Shown one piece after another: positions 1 through 14,000 of a stretch of DNA of 64,000 nt. The stretch is from Isoperla grammatica (lineage: Eukaryota; Arthropoda; Insecta; Plecoptera; Perlodidae), in NCBI GenBank assembly GCA_945910005.1, contig CAMDTW010000165.1, positions 434,001 through 498,000 of the forward strand, read 5' to 3'. The notes beneath the pieces are model-generated. The model was given only the letters and a program-made list of their open reading frames with translations, ran no database searches and had not been told where the DNA came from. The first letter of the stretch is position 1, and each line of letters starts with the position of its first letter. Both the position numbers and the translations under genes were made by a program.

Positions 1-94
1 GTCACTGACTTAGCGCAGGCTTTATCAAGTACAGTCACCTTCACAAGCGAGGAAACATGCGTTGTCTTCATATGTTGCATGTAGTTGCTCTCAT
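1..94. repeat. Representative satellite monomer (94 bp)
   Basis: The window happens to begin at a monomer boundary, so bases 1-94 are one copy. This copy carries the local variant GCAGGC in place of the usual GCAGGG. Short dyads lie inside the monomer: GTCA-C-TGAC at 1-9, ACATGC (55-60) paired with GCATGT (77-82) across a 16-base spacer, and CATATG at 69-74 inside that spacer. These recur in most of the array. They could fold in single strands or serve as protein-binding sites, but that is inference. No match to the CENP-B box pattern (TTCG then CGGG) was found in the consensus. Confidence 0.93.
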
Positions 95-2809
95 GTCACT
101 GACTTAGCGCAGGGTTTATCACGTACAGTCACCGTCACAAGTGAGGAAGCATGCGTTGTCTTCATATGTTGCATGTAGTTGCTCTCATATCACTGACTTA
201 GCGCAGGGTTTGTCACGTAGTCACCTTCACAAGCGAGGAAACATGCGTTGTCTTCATATGTTGCATGTAGTTGCTCTCATGTCACTGACTTAGCGCAGGG
301 TTTATCAAGTACAGTCACCGTCACAATAGAGAAAACATGCATTGTCTTCATATATTGCATGTAGTTGCTCTTATGTCACTGACTTAGCGCAAGGTTTATC
401 ACGAACAGTTACCTTCACATCGAGGAAACATGCGTTGTCTTCATATGTTGCATGTAGTTGCTCTCATGTCACTGACTTAGCGCAGGCTTTATCAAGTACA
501 GTCACCTTCACAAGCGAGGAAACATGCGTTGTCTTCATATGTTGCATGTAGTTGCTCTCATGTCACTGACATAGCGCAGGGTTTATCAAGTACAGTCACC
601 TTCACAAGCGAGGAAACATGCGTTGTCTTCATATGTTGTATGTAGTTGCTCTCATGTCACTGACTATGGGCAGGGTTTATCAAGTACAGTCACCTTCACA
701 AGCGAGGAAACATGCGTTGTCTTCATATGTTGCATGTAGTTGCTCTCATGTCACTGACTTAGCGCAGGGTTTATCAAGTACAGTCACCTTCACAAGCGTG
801 GAAATGTGTTTTGTCTTCATATGTGCATGTAGTTGCTCTCATGTCACTGACTTTGCGCAGGGTTTATCAAGTACAGTCACCTTCACAAGCGAGGAAACAT
901 GCGTTGTCTTCATATGTTGCATGTCGTTGCTCTCATGTCACTGACTTAGCGCAGGGTTTATCAAGTACAGTCACCTTCACAAGCGAGGAAACATGCGTTG
1001 TCTTCATATGTTGCATGTTGTTGCTCTCATGTCACAGACTTAGCACAGGGTTTATCAAGTATAGTCACCTTCACAAGCGAGGAAACATGCGTTGTCTTCA
1101 TATGTTGCATGTTGTTTCTCTCATGTCACTGACTTAGCGCTGGGTTTATCAGGTACAGTCACCGTCACAAGCGAGGAAACATGCATTGTCTTCATATTAT
1201 GTTGCATGTACTTGCTCTCATGTCACTGATTAGCGCAGGGTTTATCACGTACAGTCACCGTCACAAGCGAGGAAACATGCGTTGTCTTCAAATGTTGCAT
1301 GTAGTTGCTCTCATGTCAGTGACTTAGCGCAGGGTTTATCACGTAAAGTCACCGTCACAAGCGAGGAAATATGCGTTGTCCTCATATGTTGCATGTAGTT
1401 GCTCTCATGCCATTGACTTAGCGCAGGGTTTATCAAGTACAGTCACCGTCACAAGCGAGGAAACATGCGTTTTCATCATATGTTGCATGTAGTTGCTCTC
1501 ATGTCACTGACTTAGCGCAGGGTTTATCACGTACAGTAACCTTCACAAGCGAGGAAACATGCGTTGTCTTCATATGTTGCATGAAGTTTCTCTCATGTCA
1601 CTGACTTACCGCAGGGTTTATCAAGTACAGTCACCGTCACAAGCGAGGAAACATGCGTTGTTTTCATATGTTGCATGTAGTTGCTCTCATGTCACTGACT
1701 TAGCGCAGGGTTTATCACGTACAGTCACCTTCACAAGCGAGGAAACATGCGTTGTCTTCATATGTTGCATGTAGTTGCTCTCATGTCACTGACTTAGCGC
1801 TGGGTTTATCACGTACAGTCACCTTCACAAGCGAGGAAACATGTGTTGTCTTCATATGTTGCATGTAGTTGCTCTCATGTCACTGACTTAGCGCAGGGTT
1901 TATCACGTACAGTCACCTTCACAAGCGAGGAAACATGAGTTGGCCTCATATGTTGCATGTAGTTGCTCTCATGTCACTGACTTAGCGCAGGGTTAATCTC
2001 GTACAGTCACCTTAACAAGCGAGAAAACATGCGTTGTCTTCATATGTTGCATGTAGTTGCTCTCATGTCACTGACTTAGCGCAGTGTTTATCAAGTACAG
2101 TCACCGTCACAAGCGAGGAAATATGCGTTGTCTTCATATGTTGCATGTAGTTGCTCTCATGTCACTGACTTAGCGCAGGGTTTATCAAGTACAGTCACCT
2201 TCACAAGCGAGGAAACATGCGTTGTCTTCATATGTTGCATGTAGTTGCTCTCATGTCACTGACTTAGCGCAGGGTTTATCAAGTACAGTCACCTTCACAA
2301 GCGTGGAAACCTGTGTTGTCTTCATATGTTGCATGTAGTTGCTCTCATGTCACTGACTTTGCGCAGGGTTTATCAAGTACAGTCACCTTCACAAGCGAGG
2401 AAACATGCGTTGTCTTCATATGTTGCATGTAGTTGCTTTCATGTCACTGACTTAGCGCAGGGTTAATCTCGTACAGTCACCTTCACAAGCGAGGAAACAT
2501 GAGTTGTCCTCATATGTTGCATGTAGTTGTTCTCATGTAACTGACTTAGCGCAGGGTTTATCAAGTACAGTCACCGTCACAAGCGAGGAAACATGCGTTG
2601 TCTTCATATGTTGCATGTAGTTGCTCTCATGTCACTGACTTAGCGCAAGGTTAATCACGTACAGTTACCTTCACAAGCGAGGAAACATGCGTTGTCTTCA
2701 TATATTGCATGTAGTTGCTCTCATGTCACTGACTTAGCGCAGGCTTTATCAAGTACAGTCACCTTCACAAGCGAGGAAACATGCGTTGTCTTCATATGTT
2801 GCATGTAGT
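1..2809. repeat. Long duplication, copy 1
   Basis: This stretch matches 8,276-11,084 at a fixed offset of 8,275 bp with only scattered single-base differences. Examples are CTCTTATG at 368 against CTCTCATG in the partner, and ATGTCACTG near 1,590 against ATTTCACTG at 9,870. Even private length variants are shared, such as the 2-bp-short CACGTAGTCACC near 214 and 8,489. The true left end lies before the window. Confidence 0.9.
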
Positions 2810-3256
2810 TTCTCTCATGTCACTGACTTACCGCAGGGTTTATCAAGTACAGTCACCGTCACAAGCGAGGAAACATGCGTTGTTTTCATATGTTGCATGT
2901 AGTTGCTCTCATGTCACTGACTTTACGCAGGGTTTATCACGTACAGTCACCTTCACAAGCGAGGAAACATGCGTTGTCTTCATATGTTGCATGTAGTTGC
3001 TCTCATGTCACTGACTTAGCGCAAAGTTTATCACGTACAGTCACCGTCACAAGCGAGGAAGCATGCGTTGTCTTAATATGTTGCATGTAGTTGCTCTCAT
3101 ATCACTGACTTAGCGCAGGGTTTGTCACGTACAGTCACCTTCACAAGCGAGGAAACATGCGTTGTCTTCATATGTTGCATGTAGTTGCTCTCATGTCACA
3201 AACTTAGCGCAGGAGTTTATCAAGTACAGTCACCGTCACAATAGAGAAAACATGCA
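342..3256. repeat. Left-domain unit L1 (2,915 bp, 31 monomers)
   Basis: This unit is delimited by successive copies of the CATGCATTGTCTTCATAT marker monomer. It contains the 97-bp TATTATG monomer near 1,192 and a local patch (2,810-3,130) with ACTTTACGCAGGG and TCTTAATATG. In the other units that patch belongs to the core domain (for example 22,100-22,270). It therefore looks like a mosaic of left-domain and core-type monomers, as expected from unequal exchange or gene conversion. Confidence 0.75.
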
Positions 3257-6078
3257 TTGTCTTCATATGTTGCATGTAGTTGCTCTCATGTCACTGACTT
3301 AGCGCAAGGTTTATCACGAACAGTTACCTTCACATCGAGAAAACATGCGTTGTCTTCATATGTTGCATGTAGTTGCTCTCATGTCACTGACATAGCGCAG
3401 GCTTTATCAAGTACAGTCACCTTCACAAGCGAGGAAACATGCGTTGTCTTTATATGTTGCATGTAGTTGCTCTCATGTCACTGACATAGCGCAGGGTTTA
3501 TCAAGTACAGTCACCTTCACAAGCGAGGAAACATGCGTTGTCTTCATATGTTGTATGTAGTTGCTCTCATGTCACTGACTAAGGGCAGGGTTTATCAAGT
3601 ACAGTCACCTTCACAAGCGAGGAAACATGCGTTGTCTTCATATGTTGCATGTAGTTGCTCTCATGTCACTGACTTAGCGCAGGGTTTATCAAGTACAGTC
3701 ACCTTCACAAGCGTGGAAACATGTTTTGTCTTCATATGTTGCATGTAGTTGCTCTCATGTCACTGACTTTGCGCAGGGTTTATCAAGTACAGTAACCTTC
3801 ACAAGCGAGGAAACACGCGTTGTCTTCATATGTTGCATGTCGTTGCTCTCATGTCACTGACTTAGCGCAGGGTTTATCAAGTACAGTCACCTTCACAAGC
3901 GAGGAAACATGCGTTGTCTTCATATGTTGCATGTTGTTGCTCTCATGTCACTGACTTAGCGCAGGGTTTATCAAGTATAGTCACCTTCACAAGCGAGGAA
4001 ACATGCGTTGTCTTCATATGTGGCATGTTGTTGCTCTCATGTCACTGACTTAGCGCTGGGTTTATCAAGTACAGTCACCGTCACAAGCGAGGAAACATGC
4101 ATTGTCTTCATATTATGTTGCATGTACTTGCTCTCATGTCACTGACTTAGCGCAGGGTTTATCACGTACAGTCACCGTCACAAGCGAGGAAACATGCGTT
4201 GTCTTCAAATGTTGCATGTAGTTGCTCTCATGTCACTGACTTAGCGCAGGGTTTATCACGTACAGTAACCTTCACAAGCGAGGAAACATGCGTTGCCTTC
4301 ATATGTTGCATGAAGTTTCTCTCATGTCACTGACTTACCGCAGGGTTTATCCAGTACAGTCACCGTCACAAGCGAGGAAACATGCGTTGTTTTCATATGT
4401 TGCATGTAGTTGCTCTCATGTCACTGACTTAGCGCAGGGTTTATCACGTACAGTCACCTTCACAAGCGAGGAAACATGCGTTGTCTTCATATGTTGCATG
4501 TAGTTGCTCTCATGTCACTGACTTAGCGCAGGGTTTATCACGTACAGTCACCTTCACAAGCGAGGAAACATGTGTTGTCTTCATATGTTGCATGTAGTTG
4601 CTCTCATGTCACTGACTTAGCGCAGGGTTTATCACGTACAGTCACCTTCACAAGCGAGGAAACATGAGTTGTCCTCATATGTTGCATGTAGTTGCTCTCA
4701 TGTCACTGACTTAGCGCAGGGTTAATCACGTACAGTCACCTTAACAAGCGAGAAAACATGCGTTGTCTTCATATGTTGCAAGTAGTTGCTCTCATGTCAC
4801 TGACTTAGCGCAGTGTTTATCAAGTACAGTCACCGTTACAAGCGAGGAAATAACCGTTGTCTTCATATGTTGCATGTAGTTGCTCTCATGTCACTGACTT
4901 AGCGCAGGGTTTATCAAGTACAGTCACCTTCACAAGCGAGGAAACATGCGTTGTCTTCATATGTTGCATGTAGTTGCTCTCATGTCACTGACTTAGCGCA
5001 GGGTTTATCAAGTACAGTCACCTTCAAAAGCGTGGAAACATGTGTTGTCCTTATATGTTGCATGTAGTTGCTCTCATGTCACTGACTTTGCGCAGGGTTT
5101 ATCAAGTACAGTCACCTTCACAAGCGAGGAAACATGCGTTGTCTTCATATGTTGCATGTAGTTGCTTTCATGTCACTGACTTAGCGCAGGGTTAATCTCG
5201 TACAGTCAACTTCACAAGCGAGGAAACATGAGTTGTCATCATATGTTGCATGTAGTTGTTCTCATGTAACTGACTTAGCGCAGGGTTTATCAAGTACAGT
5301 CACCGTCACAAGCGAGGAAACATGCGTCGTCTTCATATGTTGCATGTAGTGGCTCTCATGTCTCTGACTTAGCGGAGGGTTTATCACGTACAGTCACCGT
5401 CACAAGCGAGGTAGCATGCGTTGTCTTCATATGTTGCATGTAGTTGCTCTCATATCACTGACTTAGCGCAGGGTTTATCACGTACAGTCACCTTAACAAG
5501 CGAGGAAAAATGCGTTGTCTTCATATGTTGCATGTAATTGCTCTCATGTCACTGACTTAGCGCAGGGTTTATCAAGTACAGTCACCGTCACAATAGAGAA
5601 AACATGCATTGTCTTCATATGTTGCATGTAGTTGCTCTCATGTCACTGACTTAGCGCAAGGTTTATCACGTACAGTTACCGTCACAAGCGAGGAAACATG
5701 CGTTTTTTTCATATGTTGCATGTAGTTGCTCTCATGTCACTGACTTTACGCAGGGTTTATCACGTACAGTCACCTTCACAAGCGAGGAAACATGCGTTGT
5801 CTTCATATGTTGCATGTAGTTGCTCTCATGTCACTGACTTAGCGCAGGGTTTATCACGTACAGTCACCGTCACAAGCGAAGAAGCATGCGTTGTCTTTAT
5901 ATGTTGCATGTAGTTGCTCTCATATCACTGACTTAGCGCAGGGTTTGTCACGTACAGTCACCTTCACAAGCGAGGAAACATGCGTTGTCTTCATATGTTG
6001 CATGTAGTTGCTCTCATGTCACTGACTTAGCGCAGGGTTTATCAAGTACAGTCACCGTCACAATAGAGAAAACATGCA
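3257..6078. repeat. Left-domain unit L2 (2,822 bp, 30 monomers)
   Basis: This unit runs between the marker monomers at 3,257 and 6,079. It has several private changes, including TATCCAGTAC near 4,349, GAAATAACCG near 4,855 and GAGGTAGCATG near 5,408, so it is more diverged than the copy pair at 1 and 8,276. It lacks about three monomers around 4,200 that L1 and L3 have between the TTCAAATG and GAAGTTTCTC monomers. Confidence 0.75.
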
Positions 6079-8616
6079 TTGTCTTCATATGTTGCATGTA
6101 GTTGCTCTCATGTCACTGACTTAGCGCAAGGTTTATCACGAACAGTTACCTTCACATCGAGGAAACATGCGTTGTCTTCATATGTTGCATGTAGTTGCTC
6201 TCATGTCACTGACTTAGCGCAGGCTTTATCAAGTACAGTCACCTTCACAAGCGAGGAAACATGCGTTGTCTTCATATGTTGCATGTAGTTGCTCTCATGT
6301 CACTGACATAGCGCAGGGTTTATCAAGTACAGTCACCTTCACAAGCGAGGAAACATGCGTTGTCTTCATATGTTGTATGTAGTTGCTCTCATGTCACTGA
6401 CTAAGGGCAGGGTTTATCATGTACAGTCACCTTCACAAGCGAGGAAACATGCGTTGTCTTCATATGTTGCATGTAGTTGCTCTCATGTCACTGACTTAGC
6501 GCAGGGTTTATCAAGTACAGTCACCTTCACAAGCGTGGAAACATGTTTTGTCTTCATTTGTTGCATGTAGTTGCTCTCATGTCACTGACTTTGCGCAGGG
6601 TTTATCAAGTACAGTCACCTTCACAAGCGAGGAAACATGCGTTGTCTTCATATGTTGCATGTCGTTGCTCTCATGTCACTGACTTAGCGCAGGGTTTATC
6701 AAGTACAGTCACCTTCACAAGCGAGGAAACATGCGTTGTCTTCATATGTAGCATGTTGTTGCTCTCATGTCACTGACTTAGCGCAGGGTTTATCAAGTAT
6801 AGTCACCTTCACATGCGAGGAAACATGCGTTGTCTTCATATGTTGCATGTTGTTGCTCTCATGTCACTGACTTAGCGCTGGGTTTATCAAGTACAGTCAC
6901 CGTCACAAACGAGGAAACATGCATTGTCTTCATATAATGTTGCATGTACTTGCTCTCATGTCACTGACTTAGCGCAGGGTTTATCACGTACAGTCACCGT
7001 CACAAGCGAGGAAACATGCGTTGTCTTCAAATGTTGCATGTAGTTGCTCTCATGTCAGTGACTTAGCGCAGGGTTTATCACGTAAAGTCACCGTCACAAG
7101 CGAGGAAAAATGCGTTGTCCTCATATGTTGCATGTAGTTGCTCTTATGCCATTGACTTAGCGTAGGGTTTATCAAGTACAGTCACCGTCACAAGCGAGGA
7201 AACATGCGTTGTCATCATATGTTGCATGTAGTTGCTCTCATGTCACTGACTTAGCGCAGGGTTTATCACGTACAGTAACCTTCACAAGCGAGGAAACATG
7301 CGTTGTCTTCATATGTTGCATGAAGTTTCTCTCATGTCACTGACTTACCGCAGGGTTTATCAAGTACAGTCACCGTCACAAGCGAGGAAACATGCGTTGT
7401 TTTCATATGTTGCATGTAGTTGCTCTCATGTCACTGACTTAGCGCAGGGTTTATCACGTACAGTCACCTTCACAAGCGAGGAAACATGCGTTGTCTTCAT
7501 ATGTTGCATGTAGTTGCTCTCATGTCGCTGACTTAGCGCAGGGTTTATCACGTACAGTCACCTTCACAAGCGAGGAAACATGTGTTGTCTTCATATGTTG
7601 CATGTAGTTGCTCTCATGTCACTGACTTAGCGCAGGGTTTATCACGTACAGTCACCTTCACAAGCGAGGAAACATGAGTTGTCCTCATATGTTGCATGTA
7701 GTTGCTCTCATGTCACTGACTTAGCGCATGGTTAATCTCGTACAGTCACCTTAACAAGCGAGAAAACATGCGTTGTCTTCATATGTTGCATGTAGTTGCT
7801 CTCATGTCACTGACTTAGCGCAGTGTTTATCAAGTACAGTCACCGTCACAAGCGAGGAAATATGCGTTGTCTTCATATGTTGCATGTAGTTGCTTTCATG
7901 TCACTGACTTAGCGCAGGGTTTATCAAGTACAGTCACCTTCACAAGCGAGGAAACATGCGTTGTCTTCATATGTTGCATGTAGTTGCTCTCATGTCACTG
8001 ACTTAGCGCAGGGTTTATCAAGTACAGTCACCTTCACAAGCGTGGAAACATGTGTTGTCTTCATATGTTGCATGTAGTTGCTCTCATGTCACTGACTTTG
8101 CGCAGGGTTTATCAAGTACAGTCACCTTCACAAGCGAGGAAACATGCGTTGTCTTCATATGTTGCATGTAGTTGTTTTCATGTCACTGACTTAGCGCAGG
8201 GTTAATCTCGTACAGTTACCTTCACAAGCGAGGAAACATGAGTTGTCATCATATGTTGCATGTAGTTGCTCTCATGTCACTGACTTAGCGCAGGCTTTAT
8301 CAAGTACAGTCACCTTCACAAGCGAGGAAACATGCGTTGTCTTCATATGTTGCATGTAGTTGCTCTCATGTCACTGACTTAGCGCAGGGTTTATCACGTA
8401 CAGTCACCGTCACAAGTGAGGAAGCATGCGTTGTCTTCATATGTTGCATGTAGTTGCTCTCATATCACTGACTTAGCGCAGGGTTTGTCACGTAGTCACC
8501 TTCACAAGCGAGGAAACATGCGTTGTCTTCATATGTTGCATGTAGTTGCTCTCATGTCACTGACTTAGCGCAGGGTTTATCAAGTACAGTCACCGTCACA
8601 ATAGAGAAAACATGCA
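6079..8616. repeat. Left-domain unit L3 (2,538 bp, 27 monomers)
   Basis: This is the shortest complete left-domain unit. It carries the TATAATG form of the 97-bp monomer (near 6,934), where L1, L2 and L4 carry TATTATG. Its last about 340 bp (from 8,276) already belong to the block that duplicates the start of the window. Confidence 0.75.
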
Positions 8617-11084
8617 TTGTCTTCATATATTGCATGTAGTTGCTCTCATGTCACTGACTTAGCGCAAGGTTTATCACGAACAGTTACCTTCACATCGAGG
8701 AAACATGCGTTGTCTTCATATGTTGCATGTAGTTGCTCTCATGTCACTGACTTAGCGCAGGCTTTATCAAGTACAGTCACCTTCACAAGCGAGGAAACAT
8801 GCGTTGTCTTCATATGTTGCATGTAGTTGCTCTCATGTCACTGACATAGCGCAGGGTTTATCAAGTACAGTCACCTTCACAAGCGAGGAAACATGCGTTG
8901 TCTTCATATGTTGTATGTAGTTGCTCTCATGTCACTGACTATGGGCAGGGTTTATCAAGTACAGTCACCTTCACAAGCGAGGAAACATGCGTTGTCTTCA
9001 TATGTTGCATGTAGTTGCTCTCATGTCACTGACTTAGCGCAGGGTTTATCAAGTACAGTCACCTTCACAAGCGTGGAAATGTGTTTTGTCTTCATATGTG
9101 CATGTAGTTGCTCTCATGTCACTGACTTTGCGCAGGGTTTATCAAGTACAGTCACCTTCACAAGCGAGGAAACATGCGTTGTCTTCATATGTTGCATGTC
9201 GTTGCTCTCATGTCACTGACTTAGCGCAGGGTTTATCAAGTACAGTCACCTTCACAAGCGAGGAAACATGCGTTGTCTTCATATGTTGCATGTTGTTGCT
9301 CTCATGTCACAGACTTAGCACAGGGTTTATCAAGTATAGTCACCTTCACAAGCGAGGAAACATGCGTTGTCTTCATATGTTGCATGTTGTTTCTCTCATG
9401 TCACTGACTTAGCGCTGGGTTTATCAGGTACAGTCACCGTCACAAGCGAGGAAACATGCATTGTCTTCATATTATGTTGCATGTACTTGCTCTCATGTCA
9501 CTGATTAGCGCAGGGTTTATCACGTACAGTCACCGTCACAAGCGAGGAAACATGCGTTGTCTTCAAATGTTGCATGTAGTTGCTCTCATGTCAGTGACTT
9601 AGCGCAGGGTTTATCACGTAAAGTCACCGTCACAAGCGAGGAAATATGCGTTGTCCTCATATGTTGCATGTAGTTGCTCTCATGCCATTGACTTAGCGCA
9701 GGGTTTATCAAGTACAGTCACCGTCACAAGCGAGGAAACATGCGTTTTCATCATATGTTGCATGTAGTTGCTCTCATGTCACTGACTTAGCGCAGGGTTT
9801 ATCACGTACAGTAACCTTCACAAGCGAGGAAACATGCGTTGTCTTCATATGTTGCATGAAGTTTCTCTCATTTCACTGACTTACCGCAGGGTTTATCAAG
9901 TACAGTCACCGTCACAAGCGAGGAAACATGCGTTGTTTTCATATGTTGCATGTAGTTGCTCTCATGTCACTGACTTAGCGCAGGGTTTATCACGTACAGT
10001 CACCTTCACAAGCGAGGAAACATGCGTTGTCTTCATATGTTGCATGTAGTTGCTCTCATGTCACTGACTTAGCGCTGGGTTTATCACGTACAGTCACCTT
10101 CACAAGCGAGGAAACATGTGTTGTCTTCATATGTTGCATGTAGTTGCTCTCATGTCACTGACTTAGCGCAGGGTTTATCACGTACAGTCACCTTCACAAG
10201 CGAGGAAACATGAGTTGGCCTCATATGTTGCATGTAGTTGCTCTCATGTCACTGATTTAGCGCAGGGTTAATCTCGTACAGTCACCTTAACAAGCGAGAA
10301 AACATGCGTTGTCTTCATATGTTGCATGTAGTTGCTCTCATGTCACTGACTTAGCGCAGTGTTTATCAAGTACAGTCACCGTCACAAGCGAGGAAATATG
10401 CGTTGTCTTCATATGTTGCATGTAGTTGCTCTCATGTCACTGACTTAGCGCAGGGTTTATCAAGTACAGTCACCTTCACAAGCGAGGAAACATGCGTTGT
10501 CTTCATATGTTGCATGTAGTTGCTCTCATGTCACTGACTTAGCGCAGGGTTTATCAAGTACAGTCACCTTCACAAGCGTGGAAACCTGTGTTGTCTTCAT
10601 ATGTTGCATGTAGTTGCTCTCATGTCACTGACTTTGCGCAGGGTTTATCAAGTACAGTCACCTTCACAAGCGAGGAAACATGCGTTGTCTTCATATGTTG
10701 CATGTAGTTGCTTTCATGTCACTGACTTAGCGCAGGGTTAATCTCGTACAGTCACCTTCACAAGCGAGGAAACATGAGTTGTCCTCATATGTTGCATGTA
10801 GTTGTTCTCATGTAACTGACTTAGCGCAGGGTTTATCAAGTACAGTCACCGTCACAAGCGAGGAAACATGCGTTGTCTTCATATGTTGCATGTAGTTGCT
10901 CTCATGTCACTGACTTAGCGCAAGGTTAATCACGTACAGTTACCTTCACAAGCGAGGAAACATGCGTTGTCTTCATATATTGCATGTAGTTGCTCTCATG
11001 TCACTGACTTAGCGCAGGCTTTATCAAGTACAGTCACCTTCACAAGCGAGGAAACATGCGTTGTCTTCATATGTTGCATGTAGT
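8276..11084. repeat. Long duplication, copy 2
   Basis: This is the partner of 1-2,809. The left breakpoint cannot be placed because the first copy begins at the window edge. The right breakpoint is near 11,085, where the match to copy 1 is lost. Confidence 0.88.
8617..11084. repeat. Left-domain unit L4 (~2.47 kb, truncated)
   Basis: This unit follows L1 nearly base for base at an offset of 8,275, sharing rare changes such as GGAAATGTG with a 1-bp loss (TATGTGCATG) near 9,100, TCACAGACTTAGCAC near 9,308 and GAGTTGGCCTC near 10,212. It diverges from L1 at 2,810/11,085, where L1 has GTAGTTTCTC and this copy has GTAGTTGCTC. From there the transition zone begins. Confidence 0.75.
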
Positions 11085-14000
11085 TGCTCTCATGTCACTG
11101 ACATAGCGCAGGGTTTATCAAGTACAGTCACCTTCACAAGCGAGGAAACATGCGTTGTCTTCATATGTTGTATGTAGTTGCTCTCATGTCACTGACTAAG
11201 GGCAGGGTTTATCAAGTACAGTCACCTTCACAAGCGAGGAAACATGCGTCGTCTTCATATGTTGCATGTAGTTGCTCTCATGTCACTGACCTTGCGCAGG
11301 GTTTATCAAGTACAGTCACCTTCACAAGCGTGGAAACATGTTTTGTCTTCATATGTTGCATGTAGTTGCTCTCATGTCACTGACTTTGCGCAGGGTTTAT
11401 CAAGTACAGTCACCTTCACAAGCGAGGAAACATGCGTTGTCTTCATATGTTGCATGTAGTTGCTTTCATGTCACTGACTTAGCGCAGGGTTTATCACGTA
11501 CAGTCACCGTCACAAGCGAGGAAACATGCGTTGTCTTCATATGTTGCATGTAGTTGCTTTTATGTCACTGACTTAGCGCAGGGTTTATCAAGTACAGTCA
11601 CCGTCACAAGCGAGGAAACATGCGTTGTCCTAATATTTTGCATGTAGTTGCTGTCATGTCACTGACTTAGCGCAGGGTTTATCACGTACAGTCACCTTCA
11701 CAAGCGAGGAAACATGCATTGCCTTCATATGTTGCATGTAGTTGCTCTCATGTCACTGACTTATCGCAGGGTTTATCAAGTACAGTCACCGTCACAATAT
11801 AGAAAGCATGCGTTGTCTTCATATGTTGCATGTAGTTGCTCTCTTGTCACTGACTTAGCGCAAGGTTTATCAAGTATAGTCACCGTCACAATAGAGAAAA
11901 CATGCGTTGTCTTCATATGTTGCATGTAGTTGCTCTCATGTCACTGACTCAGCGCAGGGTTTATCAAGTACAGTCACCGTCACAAGCGAGGAAACATGCG
12001 TTGTCCTCATATGTTGCATGTAGTTGCTCTCATGTCACTGACTTAGCGCAGGGTTTATCAAGTACAAATCACCGTCACAATAGAGAAAACATGCGTTGTC
12101 TTCATATGTTGCATGTAGTTGCTCTCATGTCACTGACTTAGCGCAGGGTTTATCAAGTACAGTCACCTTCACAAGCGAGGAAACATGCGTTGTCTTCATA
12201 TGTTGCATGTAGTTTCTCTCATGTCACTGACTTAGCGCAGGGTTTATCAAGTACACTCACCTTCACAAGCGAGGAAACATGCGTTGTCTTCATATGTTGC
12301 ATGTAGTTGCTTTCATGTCACGGACTTAGCGCAGGGTTAATCTCGTACAGTCACCTTCACAAGCGAGGAAACATGAGTTGTCCTCATATGTTGCATGCAG
12401 TTGTTCTCATGTAACTGACTTAGCGCAGGGTTAATCAAGTACAGTCACCGTCACATGCGAGGAAACATGCGTTGTCTTCATATGTTGCATGTAGTGGCTC
12501 TCATGTCTCTGACTTAGCGCAGGGTTTATCACGTACAGTCACCGTCACAAGCGAGGAAGCATGCGTTGTCTTCATATGTTGCATGTAGTTGCTCTCATAT
12601 CACTGACTTAGCGCAGGGTTTATCACGTACAGTCACCTTCACAAGCGAGGAAACATGCGTTGTCTTCATATGTTGCATGTAATTGCTCTCATGTCACTGA
12701 CTTAGCGCAGGGTTTATCAAGTACAGTCACCGTCACAATAGAGAAAACATGCATTGTCTTCATATGTTGCATGTAGTTGCTCTCATGTCACTGACTTAGC
12801 GCAAGGTTTATCACGTACAGTTACCTTCACAAGCGAGGAAACATGCGTTGTCTTCATATATTGCATGTTGTTGCTCTCATGTCACTGACTTAGCGCAGGC
12901 TTTATCAAGTACAGTCACCTTCACAAGCGAGGAAACATGCGTTGTCTTCATATGTTGCATGTAGTTGCTCTCATGTCACTGACATAGCGCAGGGTTTATC
13001 AAGTACAGTCACCTTCACAAGCGAGGAAACATGCGTTGTCTTCATATGTTGTATGTAGTTGCTCTCATGTCACTGACTAAGGGCAGGGTTTATCAAGTAC
13101 AGTCACCTTCACAAGCGAGGAAACATGCGTTGTCTTCATATGTTGCATGTAGTTGCTCTCATGTCACTGACCTAGCGCAGGGTTTATCAAGTACAGTCAC
13201 CTTCACAAGCGTGGAAACATGTTTTGTCTTCATATGTTGCATGTAGTTGCTCTCATGTCACTGACTTTGCGCAGGGTTTATCAAGTACAGTCACCTTCAC
13301 AAGCGAGGAAACATGCGTTGTCTTCATATGTTGCATGTAGTTGCTTTCATGTCACTGACTTAGCGCAGGGTTTATCACGTACAGTCACCGTCACAAGCGA
13401 GGAAACATGCGTTGTCTTCATATGTTGCATGTAGTTGCTTTTATGTCACTGACTTAGCGCAGGGTTTATCAAGTACAGTCACCGTCACAAGCGAGGAAAC
13501 ATGCGTTGTCCTAATATATTGCATGTAGTTGCTGTCATGTCACTGACTTAGCGCTGGGTTTATCACGTACAGTCACCTTCACAAGCGAGGAAACATGCAT
13601 TGCCTTCATATGTTGCATGTAGTTGCTCTCATGTCACTGACTTATCGCAGGGTTTATCAAGTACAGTCACCGTCACAATATAGAAAGCATGCGTTGTCTT
13701 CATATGTTGCATGTAGTTGCTCTCTTGTCACTGACTTAGCGCAAGGTTTATCAAGTATAGTCACCGTCACAATAGAGAAAACATGCGTTGTCTTCATATG
13801 TTGCATGTAGTTGCTCTCATGTCACTGACTTAGCGCAGGGTTTATCAAGTACAGTCACCGTGACAAGCGAGGAAACATGCGTTGTCCTCATATGTTGCAT
13901 GTAGTTGCTCTCATGTCACTGACTTAGCGCAGGGTTTATCAAGTACAAATCACCGTCACAATAGAGAAAACATGCGTTGTCTTCATATGTTGCATGTAGT

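Larger units (their letters stand above)
1..11084. repeat. Left domain: ~30-monomer higher-order repeat
   Basis: Marker monomers recur at 342, 3,257, 6,079 and 8,617, giving unit lengths of 2,915, 2,822 and 2,538 bp (31, 30 and 27 monomers). A second marker, with GCATGAAGTTTCTCTC, recurs at about 1,559, 4,288, 7,298 and 9,834 (2,729, 3,010 and 2,536 bp). The two series give different unit lengths because single-monomer gains and losses lie at different places in each unit, but both sum to 8,275 bp. Each unit carries one 97-bp monomer with a 3-bp insertion (TATTATG or TATAATG, near 1,192, 4,112, 6,934 and 9,471), a monomer with ACAATAGAGAAAAC, and one with CTTAACAAGCGAG. Confidence 0.85.

Noticed and set aside
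1..94. CENP-B box or telomeric repeat within the monomer
   Set aside because: No TTCG...CGGG arrangement and no TTAGG or TTAGGG tandem. GCGCAGGGTTTATC only superficially resembles a telomeric unit.
811..1137. 108-codon frames at 618, 811, 8,893 and 9,086 that look longer than the others
   Set aside because: They result from a local loss of one base (TATGTGCATG) that skips the usual stop. The two pairs are copies of the same duplicated block.
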